In this document: one piece after another, positions 40,364-48,700 of the stretch
How positions within the stretch are numbered: position 1 is the first letter of the stretch
Layout: every line of letters begins with the position of its first letter
Assembly: GCF_004346925.1 (NCBI RefSeq)
Contig: NZ_CP031167.1
Location: 2,562,001 to 2,626,000, forward strand
DNA length: 64,000 nt
Reading direction: 5' to 3'
Source: Stenotrophomonas sp. ASS1
Lineage (GTDB): Bacteria > Pseudomonadota > Gammaproteobacteria > Xanthomonadales > Xanthomonadaceae
Program-made: the position numbers and the translations under genes
Notes under the pieces: model-generated
Seen by the model: the letters and a program-made list of their open reading frames with translations, nothing else
Database searches by the model: none
What the model was told of the DNA's origin: nothing

Positions 40364-42136
40364 ATGTCACTGCCTGTTTCGCCATCGCGCCTGCATCTGG
40401 CCTTCCAGGGCCTGCGCCTGCGCCTGCGCGGCAGTGACCTGTGGTTCATTGCGCTTGCCCTGCTGGTCGGCCTGATCGCCGGCTACCTGACCCTGCTGCA
40501 GTCCGGCATCGCACGCTGGCTGCAGGGCACCCTGTACGGGCTGGACGACGGCATGCGCCTGAGTTCCCTGCCCTCGCTGACCTGGACCGCGCTGCTGGTA
40601 CTGCCACTGGGTGGCCTGCTGGTCGGCCTGGTCAGCCTGGCCGCGACCCGGCTCAAGCGGCCCCTGCTCGATGCGGTGGAAGCCAATGCCCTGCATGGCG
40701 GCCGCATGTCGATGCGCGACAACCTCATCGTGCTGACCCAGACCCTGCTGTCCAACGGCTGCGGCGCCTCGGTCGGGCTGGAGGCGTCGTATACGCAGAT
40801 GGGCGCGGGCAGCGGCTCGCAACTGGGCCGGGTGATGCGCCTGCGCCGCAACGACGTGCGCATCCTGGTCGGCGCCGGTGCCGCCGGCGCCATCGCCGCC
40901 GCCTTCGGTGCACCGCTGGCTGGTGCGTTCTACGCCTTCGAGATCGTCATCGGCGCCTACACCCCGGCCGCGCTGGCCCCGGTGGCGGTCGCTGCATTGG
41001 CTGGCGCATTCGTCGCCGACCAGGCCGGCATCGAGGCCTACCTGCTGCCCGCCGCCTCGACGATTGATGTCCGCGCCGCCGACTACGCCATCTACGGGCT
41101 GCTGGGCTGCTGCTGCGCGATGGTCGGCATCACGGTGATGCGGCTGATCGCCTCGATCGAGGGCACGGTCAAGCGCAGCCCGTTGCCGTTGTGGGGCCGG
41201 CCGGTGGTGGGCGGCCTGCTGCTGATACCGCTGGCACTGGCCAGCCCGCAGGTGCTGTCGTCCGGCCATGGCGCCCTGCACCTGGACCTGACCACGCATC
41301 TGCCGCTGATCTGGATCGGCGGCCTGCTCACCCTGAAGTGCCTGGCCTCCGGCATCTCGCTCGGGTTCGGTTTCCGTGGCGGCCTGTTCTTCGCCTCGCT
41401 GTTCATGGGCACCCTGGTCGGCGCCCTGTTCGCCGGCCTGCTCGCCATGGCCACCGGCGTGCCGGTGATCGACGCCACCTCGGCCGCACTGGCCGGGATG
41501 GCAGCGCTGGCCGCCGCCGTGGTCGGTGCGCCAATGACCATGGCCATGCTGGTGCTGGAAGGCACCCACGACTTCCTGCTGACCAGCGTGGTGATGAGCG
41601 CGGTGCTGGTCTCCAGCACGCTGGTGCGGCAGTGGTTCGGCTATTCGTTCTCGACCTGGCGCATGCACCTGCGCGGCGAGACCATCAAGAGCGCCCGCGA
41701 CGTCGGCTGGGTACAGAACCTCAACGCCGGCCGGTTGATGCGCAAGGGCGTGGCCACCGCCCCGGCCGACCTCGATGCCGCCGCCTTCCGCCAGCGCTTC
41801 CCGCTGGGCTCGGGCAGCCGCGTGATCCTGATCGACAGCGAAGGCCATTACGCCGGGATCGTGCAGATCCCGCGCGTCTACGGCGACGGCGTGAAGCCGG
41901 AGACCGCGATCGGCGAGCTGGCCGAGAACCGTGACGTTTCGCTGTCGCCGGCCGCAGACGTGGTCAGCGTGATGCAACGCTTCGACCAGACCCAGGCCGA
42001 CGAACTGGCCGTGGTCGCCGCCGACGGCCAGGTGCTGGGCGTGGTCTCCGAAGCCTTCGTACGCAAGCGCTACGCCGAGGAACTGGACAAGCGCCAGCGC
42101 GAACTGATGGGCGAGCGCGTCGAGGACGCCGACTGA
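40364..42136 (+). CDS. ClC-family chloride channel/antiporter with CBS domains
   Basis: A 590-residue ClC protein. Membrane segments occupy about residues 25-440, and a CBS-like pair lies in the cytosolic C-terminus (from about 460; KGVATAPADLDAAAFRQRFP, ADVVSVMQRFDQTQADELAVV). The family GREGP motif appears as G-L-E140-A-S, retaining the gating glutamate but not the flanking residues. AAAFGAPLAGAFYAFE is canonical. It would exchange chloride and protons or conduct anions across the inner membrane. A single arm of the AAAAAGGGG repeat follows the stop by six bases. Confidence 0.87.
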   Translation: MSLPVSPSRLHLAFQGLRLRLRGSDLWFIALALLVGLIAGYLTLLQSGIARWLQGTLYGLDDGMRLSSLPSLTWTALLVLPLGGLLVGLVSLAATRLKRPLLDAVEANALHGGRMSMRDNLIVLTQTLLSNGCGASVGLEASYTQMGAGSGSQLGRVMRLRRNDVRILVGAGAAGAIAAAFGAPLAGAFYAFEIVIGAYTPAALAPVAVAALAGAFVADQAGIEAYLLPAASTIDVRAADYAIYGLLGCCCAMVGITVMRLIASIEGTVKRSPLPLWGRPVVGGLLLIPLALASPQVLSSGHGALHLDLTTHLPLIWIGGLLTLKCLASGISLGFGFRGGLFFASLFMGTLVGALFAGLLAMATGVPVIDATSAALAGMAALAAAVVGAPMTMAMLVLEGTHDFLLTSVVMSAVLVSSTLVRQWFGYSFSTWRMHLRGETIKSARDVGWVQNLNAGRLMRKGVATAPADLDAAAFRQRFPLGSGSRVILIDSEGHYAGIVQIPRVYGDGVKPETAIGELAENRDVSLSPAADVVSVMQRFDQTQADELAVVAADGQVLGVVSEAFVRKRYAEELDKRQRELMGERVEDAD

Positions 42137-42142
42137 CCCCGC

Positions 42143-42172
42143 AAAAAGGGGACGGAGGGGATTAAGTCGTTT
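42143..42172 (+). repeat. half copy of the AAAAAGGGG palindrome family
   Basis: One 30-base arm identical to those at 37071 and 44331, without the matching second arm. It lies six bases after the ClC stop, between two genes in the same direction, where no bidirectional terminator is needed. Confidence 0.85.
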
Positions 42173-42186
42173 CTGGCCCCCTCGAA

Positions 42187-42209
42187 ATCCACGTATGGCG
42201 TGGATCTAC
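42187..42209 (-). repeat. SMAG/REP palindrome
   Basis: Stem ATCCACG/CGTGGAT with a GTAG head on the minus strand (42209-42206), in the ClC-mgtC gap. Confidence 0.8.
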
Positions 42210-42237
42210 TGTCACCTCGACCGGGTAGACTCCGGCC

Positions 42238-42954
42238 ATGCGCTTCATTGAAACCTTCCAGGCCGGCCCCTTCGCCGACACCGTGGTCAGCCTGCTGGCC
42301 GCCTTCGTGCTCGGCACGCTGATCGGCGCCGAGCGCCAGTACCGGCAACGCACCGCCGGCCTGCGCACCAACGTGCTGGTGGCGGTCGGCGCCGCCGCCT
42401 TCGTCGACCTGGGCATGCGCATCGCCGGCAGTGCCGAGGCGGTGCGGGTGATCTCCTACGTGGTCTCCGGGGTCGGCTTCCTCGGCGCCGGCGTGATCAT
42501 GAAGGAAGGCATGAACGTGCGCGGCCTGAACACCGCCGCCACCCTGTGGTGCTCGGCGGCGGTCGGCAGCTGTACCGGCGCGGACATGCTGGCCGAAGGC
42601 GTGCTGCTGACGGTATTGATCATCGCCGGCAACACCCTGCTGCGGCCGCTGGTGAATGCGATCAACCGCATCCCGATCAACGAGGCCGCCACCGAAGCGA
42701 CCTACGAAGTGCGCCTGAGCGTGGATGCCGAAGCCGTGCCGCGCGTGCGCGAGCGCCTGGTCGATGCGCTGGAGGCCGCGCAGTATCCGGTCGGCGACGT
42801 ACAGGTGGTCGAGCATGCCGACGCGCCCACCGATGTGATCGCCGTGCTGGTCAGTACCGCCGTCAGTGCCGACGAGCTGGACGTGGTGCTGGCACGGATG
42901 GAACACGTGCCGGGCGTGCTGCATGCCACCTGGGAAGTCAGCACCCGCGACTGA
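42238..42954 (+). CDS. MgtC/SapB family membrane protein
   Basis: A 238-residue MgtC/SapB-type protein. The conserved N-terminal membrane region has LLAAFVLGTLIGAERQYRQR, GLRTNVLVAVGAAAFV, VVSGVGFLGAGVIMKEG and GLNTAATLWCSAAVG (the ERQ, GLRT and FLGAG words are family hallmarks). A soluble ACT-like C-terminal domain follows from about 155. MgtC proteins support growth at low magnesium and survival in host cells, in part by inhibiting the F-ATPase; whether this member does so is inferred. It follows the ClC gene in the same direction. Confidence 0.88.
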   Translation: MRFIETFQAGPFADTVVSLLAAFVLGTLIGAERQYRQRTAGLRTNVLVAVGAAAFVDLGMRIAGSAEAVRVISYVVSGVGFLGAGVIMKEGMNVRGLNTAATLWCSAAVGSCTGADMLAEGVLLTVLIIAGNTLLRPLVNAINRIPINEAATEATYEVRLSVDAEAVPRVRERLVDALEAAQYPVGDVQVVEHADAPTDVIAVLVSTAVSADELDVVLARMEHVPGVLHATWEVSTRD

Positions 42955-42957
42955 TTC

Positions 42958-43020
42958 ATCCACGCAGGGCGTGGACCTACCGAGGTCGCGGCGCAGCAGA
43001 TCCACGCCATGCGTGGATGC
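42958..43020. repeat. SMAG/REP palindrome pair
   Basis: An inverse-oriented palindrome ending CCTAC (42958-42980) and a forward palindrome with the variant head GCAG (42996-43020, stem ATCCACGC/GCGTGGAT), between the convergent mgtC and merR-type genes. Confidence 0.75.
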
Positions 43021-43027
43021 TCGTCTC

Positions 43028-43435
43028 TCATCCACCCGCCATGCGCTGCTGTGCCCGCAGCAACTTGCGGAATGAACCGCACTGCCGCGCGTCCTGCGCT
43101 TCCGGGCAGGCCGCCGCACGTTGTAGATGGCGGCGTACCCGCTGCAGCTGGGTGATCTGCTGCTGCAGCACCTCGGCCTGCGCCAGCAGGGCTTCGCGAT
43201 CCAGCGTAATGCATCCGCGCTGAGGCGGCAGCGACAACCCGATCTGCTGCAGCGACAACCCCGCCGCCTGGCCGAGGCCGATCAGCGCCAGCCGCTCCAG
43301 CACCTGTTCGTCGTACTGCCGGCGCAGGCCACGACGGCCCAGCGACTGCAACAACCCGAGCTGCTCGTAGTAACGCAGGGTCGAGGCCGGCACGCCGCTG
43401 CGCTTCACCACCTCGCCGATATCCAGTTCACGCAT
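43028..43435 (-). CDS. MerR-family transcriptional regulator
   Basis: A 135-residue MerR-type activator. The winged HTH is IGEVVKRSGVPASTLRYYEQLGLL with RRQYDEQVLERLALIGLGQAAGLSLQQI, followed by a long dimerisation coiled coil (EALLAQAEVLQQQITQLQRV). The C-terminal cysteines (C109 and C118) are too few and too widely spaced for a SoxR iron-sulfur cluster. It is divergent from a methyltransferase gene, with 63 bases between containing a stretched-spacer promoter, so it probably controls that gene. The inducer is unknown. Confidence 0.85.
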   Translation of the reverse strand: MRELDIGEVVKRSGVPASTLRYYEQLGLLQSLGRRGLRRQYDEQVLERLALIGLGQAAGLSLQQIGLSLPPQRGCITLDREALLAQAEVLQQQITQLQRVRRHLQRAAACPEAQDARQCGSFRKLLRAQQRMAGG

Positions 43436-43439
43436 GGGC

Positions 43440-43471
43440 TTGACCTCAAGTCGCCTTCAAGCATCAACCTA
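43440..43471 (+). promoter_or_regulatory. candidate MerR-controlled promoter of the methyltransferase gene
   Basis: TTGACC (43440-43445) and a weak -10 AACCTA (43466-43471) are spaced by 20 bases, as expected for a MerR-activated promoter. The spacer holds an interrupted CCTCAAG-N4-CTTCAAG word. The regulator gene lies immediately divergent. Confidence 0.5.
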
Positions 43472-43498
43472 TGGGCAACTTCCCGGCAGGACAAGGCC

Positions 43499-44326
43499 AT
43501 GGCCAGTACATCCCCCGTTGATCAGCATGCGCTCTGGAATGGCCCTGGCGGCCAGATCTGGGTCGCCCAGCAGGCCATCCTCGACGGCCTGTTCCAGCCC
43601 ATGGCCGACCTGCTGGTGGCCGAACTTCCGGATACCGTCACGCAACTGCTCGACATCGGCTGCGGTACCGGGGCCAGCCTGCTGGCCGCGGCCGCTGCGC
43701 GCCCGGCGACACACAGCACCGGCCTGGACATCTCCGCGCCGATGCTGGCACTGGCCCGCCAGCGCGCCGAGGCGGCCGGACTGGACGCGGACTTCATCGT
43801 GGCCGATGCGCAGCAGCATCCGCTGCCCTCCGCGCACTTCGACTGGATCCAGTCGCGGCTGGGTGTGATGTTCTTCGAAGATACCGAGGCCGCCTTCGCC
43901 AACCTGCATCGTGCTGCAACTCCAGGCGCTGGGCTGCGTTTCATCGCCTGGCGCAGTGCCGACGAGAACCCGTTCATGACCACGGCCGAACGCGCGATCG
44001 GCGATGCACTTGAGCTTCCGCCGCGGGTGCCAGGAGCACCCGGCCAATTTGCCTTTGCCGATGGCCAGCGCGTGCAGCGCCTGTTGCAGGCCGCCGGCTG
44101 GAAGGATGTGGAGTTGGTCGCGGTAGACCTGCCCTGCTCGATCGCCCGCGATGAACTGCCGACCTATGTCGGCCAGCTGGGCCCGTTGGGCTTGGCGCTG
44201 CGGAACCTGCCCGAAGACCGCGCCACCTCGCTCCGGATCAAGGCTGTGGCGGCATTCACCCCGTTCATCGAGGGCGACCGCGTGCGTGTGGATGCGGCCT
44301 GCTGGCTGGTCCGCGCCCGCGCCTGA
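43499..44326 (+). CDS. class I SAM-dependent methyltransferase
   Basis: A 275-residue methyltransferase. Motif I is LLDIGCGTGASLLAAAAA (SAM-binding loop), motif II GLDISAPMLALARQRA, motif III DADFIVADAQQHPLP, then FDWIQSRLGVMFFEDTEAAFANLHR. The late region (GRRVQRLLQAAGW-type segment and VAVDLPCSIARDE) resembles UbiE/COQ5-like and small-molecule methyltransferases. ATG 43499 follows CAGGACAAGG. The substrate is unknown. It is probably controlled by the divergent MerR regulator. A two-arm palindrome terminator follows four bases after the stop. Confidence 0.83.
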   Translation: MASTSPVDQHALWNGPGGQIWVAQQAILDGLFQPMADLLVAELPDTVTQLLDIGCGTGASLLAAAAARPATHSTGLDISAPMLALARQRAEAAGLDADFIVADAQQHPLPSAHFDWIQSRLGVMFFEDTEAAFANLHRAATPGAGLRFIAWRSADENPFMTTAERAIGDALELPPRVPGAPGQFAFADGQRVQRLLQAAGWKDVELVAVDLPCSIARDELPTYVGQLGPLGLALRNLPEDRATSLRIKAVAAFTPFIEGDRVRVDAACWLVRARA

Positions 44327-44330
44327 TACA

Positions 44331-44408
44331 AAAAAGGGGACGGAGGGGATTAAGTCGTTTCCGGCACAGCCGGGGCGAGAACGACTTAATCCCCTCCGTC
44401 CCCTTTTT
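44331..44408. terminator. two-arm AAAAAGGGG palindrome, probable bidirectional terminator
   Basis: Arms of 29 bases (44331-44359 and 44380-44408) are perfectly complementary around a 20-base loop. The arm is identical to those at 37071 and 42143. It lies four bases after the methyltransferase stop and three bases before the convergent gene's stop codon. Confidence 0.85.
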
Positions 44409-44411
44409 CTA

Positions 44412-44675
44412 CTACAGCGCCTCGCCGGCGTCCGCCAGGCGCGATTCAATCAGCGCATACCACTGCTGCAGCACGTCGATCAGCATGTCCAGCTCGGCGT
44501 CGGTGCGCTGCGCGCGCCCACTGCGCAGGCAGGCCTGGGCTTCCTGCAGCTGGGCCAGGAAGCCGGCCACGGTGTCTGCCTGCAGTATCAATCCCGGCAG
44601 TCGCCGCCCGGGAATGCGCACCACCGCATGATTGCCGAGCTGGCCGTACACACTCAGTGTGGTTTCCGTCTTCAT
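44412..44675 (-). CDS. small DUF6959-like protein
   Basis: An 87-residue cytosolic protein beginning MKTETTLSVYGQLGNHAVVR and continuing IPGRRLPGLILQADTV; the VYG, RLPGRR and PG-(L/V)-(I/V)-Q-(G/A)-D words are those of the DUF6959 family as I remember it. The rest is helical (LDMLIDVLQQWYALIESRLAD). Longer starts at 44702 and 44714 are in frame; the shorter is chosen because the domain starts there. The function is unknown. It lies between a palindromic terminator and the OmpA-like lipoprotein gene. Confidence 0.65.
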   Translation of the reverse strand: MKTETTLSVYGQLGNHAVVRIPGRRLPGLILQADTVAGFLAQLQEAQACLRSGRAQRTDAELDMLIDVLQQWYALIESRLADAGEAL

Positions 44676-44823
44676 GGAAAGAGGCAGGAATTGGGCGTTC
44701 ATCGCGTGCACCATGGAAAACCTGAGCCGCCGGCAGGCGTGGACAACGGGGGAGACGTGGCCACGTCCTGCCGGCGGTCAGGGGGGACTCGGGATGCCGG
44801 GGACTTGCCCCGGCGCAGGATTC

Positions 44824-45660
44824 TCAGCGTGGCTGCGCCACACCCGCGATCTGCACGCGCCGGTTCGGCGCCAGGCAGGCGATCAGCTCGCGACGGTTGC
44901 GCTGCTCGCACTGCACGATCGGCTCGGCCGCGCCGCGTCCTTCGGCACTGATGCTGGCTGCAGGCACGCCGCCCTGCACAAGCGCGCTGCGCACGGCCTC
45001 GGCACGTCGCTGCGACAGGGCCTGGTTGTAGCTGGCACTGCCGATACGGTCGGTATACCCGGTCACCCGGATTGACTGCACCTGACTGGCCTCGCGCACC
45101 TGCGCCAGTACGCCCTGCACGGCCTGCTGGCCTTCGGCACTGAGCACCGCGCTGTCGAAACCGAACAGCGCATCGGCGGACAGGCGCAACGGCTGCTCCG
45201 GCAACGGCGCCGGTGCAGGCGGGGCCGGCGGCCGCGGCGGGTCCAGCACCGCCGCACATGATTCAGGCTTCCAGTAGCCGCCCTGGGCAATGCCCTTGCT
45301 GTCGAAGCGGACCTGGAACTGGCAGGTGAAGTATTCGGCCCCCTGTGCGGTGCGGAAGTTGAACAGGTAGTTCCACTCGCGCACGCCCCACATGCCTTCA
45401 TTGAAATGCGGCGTGCCCAGCAGCGTGTACAGCTGGCGCTTGCTCATGCCCGGCGCGAAACGGCGCAGGTCGGCGACGTCGGGATAGATGCCTTCCTTCA
45501 ACGAGGCCTTCGAGGCCTCCGGGAACTGCACGGCGGTGGTTTCGGCAGGACCTTCGGCGGCCGGCGCATGGCTGCGGCAGGCGGCCAGCAGGCCCATTCC
45601 CAGGACCAGGCCCAGCACTGCGGCCATCTGGCCGGTGCGGGCGATGCGATGCTGTTTCAT
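44824..45660 (-). CDS. OmpA-like lipoprotein with BamE/SmpA-type middle domain
   Basis: A 278-residue outer-membrane lipoprotein. The signal peptide ends in LLAAC (lipobox Cys about 28). Residues about 50-130 resemble a BamE/SmpA fold (FAPGMSKRQLYTLLGTPHF, then VREWNYLFNF). A proline-rich spacer (PPRPPAPPAPAPLPEQP) leads to an OmpA-C peptidoglycan-binding domain (FGFDSAVLSAEGQQAVQGVL, RVTGYTDRIGSASYNQALSQ-type helix, AEGRGAAEP, RNRRELIACLAPNRRVQI). It follows the trimeric autotransporter gene by 61 bases on the same strand and is probably its co-expressed assembly or anchoring partner. Confidence 0.85.
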   Translation of the reverse strand: MKQHRIARTGQMAAVLGLVLGMGLLAACRSHAPAAEGPAETTAVQFPEASKASLKEGIYPDVADLRRFAPGMSKRQLYTLLGTPHFNEGMWGVREWNYLFNFRTAQGAEYFTCQFQVRFDSKGIAQGGYWKPESCAAVLDPPRPPAPPAPAPLPEQPLRLSADALFGFDSAVLSAEGQQAVQGVLAQVREASQVQSIRVTGYTDRIGSASYNQALSQRRAEAVRSALVQGGVPAASISAEGRGAAEPIVQCEQRNRRELIACLAPNRRVQIAGVAQPR

Positions 45661-45721
45661 GTCATTCCCCCTTTGGACGTTTCCGCGATGCCGGGCCGCG
45701 CGTGCGGCCCGGCGGCGGGGA

Positions 45722-48700
45722 TCACCACTGGATGCCTGCACCGACGGCCACACCGGCCTCGCCACGGCTGTTGGTGGAGCCGCTGAACTTGTAGATCCAG
45801 CGCCCTCCTTCGGAGACACCGGAGATACCAACCGCCACGCCCGACTCGCCGTTGTAGCTGCCGGCGGCGACCGAGGCCATGCTGCGGCCCGCTTCGCTGG
45901 GCTGCGGCAGTGCTGCGGTGGCCATTGCCGAGGCGATGCCGGCCGAGGCGCGGTTGTCGGTCTTGCGCAGGTCGCGCTCGAAGCCACCCATGCGCTCGTC
46001 GGTGTATGCCTTCGACCAGTCCAGGGTCTGCGCCATGCCCGACTTCAGCTGGTCGACGTTGACTGCGTCGGTACCGGCGGTGCCGGCGGCGACGTTACGC
46101 ACCGTGGTCGGGCCGCTGTTGGTGCTGCCCAGCGTGACACTGTTGTAGTTGGTCGCGCCGTTCACCGTGGTGTCGTAACGGATCGTACCCTGCTGCGAAG
46201 CCTGCAGCTGGCGCACGTTGACCGCATCGGTGGCCTGCGAACCGTCGGCCACGTTGACCACCTGGCGTTCGGCACCGGCGGCACCGACCGAGACCGTGTT
46301 GGCCCGGTTCGCCACCGAACCCGCACCCAGCGCCACCGAGTTGTCGGCCTGCGCCTGCGAACCATTGCCCAGCGCGGTCGAGTTGGCACCGGCGGCGGTA
46401 GAGCCTGCGCCACCGGCGGCCGAGTTGGCACCGCTGGCAGACGGATCGGCCAGGTTGTTGGTGTTGTTGGCGCGGAAGCTGCCGGCCACGTTGGTGATGT
46501 TCTGGATCTTCTGGTCGGTGTACTTCTTCGACTCGTCGATGGCGTAGTTCACGCCGTTCTTCAGCTGGCCGACGTTGGTCGCGTCGTACGTATCAGAGCC
46601 ATCGGCAACATGGGTGATCTTGCGCTCGCCGCCGGTGCTGCCGACCGAAACTTCACCGGCCGAGTTGCTGGCGCCGGTCTGGCCGTACGCGCCGGTGTAG
46701 CCACTCTGTGCACCGACGCTGGCGACAGAACCGGCACCCAGGGCGACGCTGTTGCCGGCACTGGCGCTGGCACCGTTGCCGACCGCCACGCTGTTGGCAC
46801 CGGCCGCACTGGCCTGCGGGCCGACCGCTACCGCTTCCGCACCCGCCGCCGTAGCGGCCGCTGCCGTCGAGTTCACCGCCAGGTAGGCACTGCCACCGCC
46901 GCCGTTGGTGATGCGCTGGTTGAGGACCTTCAGCGAGCCGTCCACCGCAGTGAAGGCGGCGGTGACATTGTTGTAGTCGCCGCTGGTGAAGGTGCCATCG
47001 GTGGCGATGCTGGAGATGCTGAACTTCGGCGCAGTCCACACGTTGGTGGTGCCGTTGTACGCGGTGGTGCCACCGAAGTAGTTGGCAATGGTGCTGTTCG
47101 TGCTGAACAGCTGGTCGCCGGTGATGGCATCGCTGCTGCCAGCCAGGATGCTGCCGGCGGCGACGTTGGTGATCTTCACCGCACCAGTGCCGGTGCCCTT
47201 GAGCGTCACGCTGTTGAGTACGTTGCCAGCGCCATCGACGTCGTACTTCACCGCAAGCTTGTCGACCTCGCCGGTCTGGTCGGCAACGTTGGCCAGCGAA
47301 TTGCTGACCGCATCGAAGGCGGTACCGACGTCGTTGTAGCTGCCCTTGGTCACGGTGCCGTTGGCGGCGACGTTGTTGATCGAGTAGGTCGGTGCGGTCA
47401 GCACGCCGCTGGCGTTGACCGCCGCGCCACCACCGAGGTGGGTGGCCACGGCCTGGTTGGCCGCAAACAGCTGGGCACCGTTGATGGCCTCGCTGCTGGT
47501 GGCACTGACCTGGCCCGGGCCGAGGTTGCGCAGCGTGGTGGCGGTGCCGCTCTGGCCCAGCGTGGCACTGGCGTAGTTGACGCTGCCGTCGCCGTTGAGG
47601 TCATAGCGCAGGGCACCCTGCTCCGACGCCTGCAGCTGGCCGACGTTGACCGCATCGGTGGCGGCGGTACCCGCGGCCATGTTGGTGACCTGGCGTTCGG
47701 CACCGGCCGCACCGATGGACACGCTGTTGGCACGGTCGGCCAGGCTGCCGGCACCCACCGCGATGCTGTTCGCGGCGGTGGCGCGGGCGTTGGTACCGAC
47801 CGCGATCGAGTCGGCGCCGCTGGCCAGTGCCTCGGTACCGGTCGAGTTCACCCGCAGGTACTTGGTGCCACCGTTGCGGATGTCGGTGATCTGCGTGTTG
47901 AGGTTGACCAGCGAACCATCGACCGCGGCGAAGGCATCGGTGGCGTTCTCATACAGACCCTTGGCGATCGCACCGCCGGTGGAGATGGTGCTGATCTCGA
48001 ACAGTGGTGCGGTGAATGCACCGCTGGCCGGATCGAAGGCTGCGCGACCGCCGAAGAAGCTGGCGATGGCCGCATTGGTCGCCGCCAACTGGCCGCCATT
48101 GACCGCTTCCAGGCTGCCGGCGGTGACCGCACCGCCGGCCAGGTTGCCGATGGTGGTAGTGCCGGTGCCCGCACCGAGCGTGACGCGGCGATAGTTCGGA
48201 TTGCCGGCACCGTCCAGATCGTAGGTCACCGCAGCGGCCGCCACATCATCGATCAGGCTGATCGCGCCCTTCAGCTGGGCTACGTTGACCGCATCGGTGT
48301 TGACGCTACCGGCAGCCACGTTGGTGATCTGGCGCTCACCGCCACCGGCGGTACCCACCGACACTTCACCGGCCGAGACCTGTGGCGCAGTGAGGCCATA
48401 GGCGCTGTAGCTGGCCTGGGCGCCGCGCAGCGCGGCCGAGCGGTAGCCCAGTGCGACCGAGTTGGCCTGGTTCGACGTCGCCTCGGCACCGAGCAGGGTC
48501 TGCCCGTTGGCCGTGCCCACCGCACTGTCGCCGACGATCACCGAATGGCCCATGCGTGCGGCGTAGTCCGCGGTCGGCACACCGGTCGGGTTGCTCGGAT
48601 CATTGGTGCCGGCGCCCGGGAAGGCGACGTTGGCATCGACCTTCGGCAGCTCGTGGCGGGCATTGGCACCGATCACCACTTCCTTCGAACCGTTGGCAAA

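Noticed and set aside
43028..43435. The MerR gene as SoxR, acting on the sodA promoter
   Set aside because: SoxR needs a four-cysteine cluster of the C-x2-C-x-C-x5-C type; this protein has only two well-separated C-terminal cysteines.
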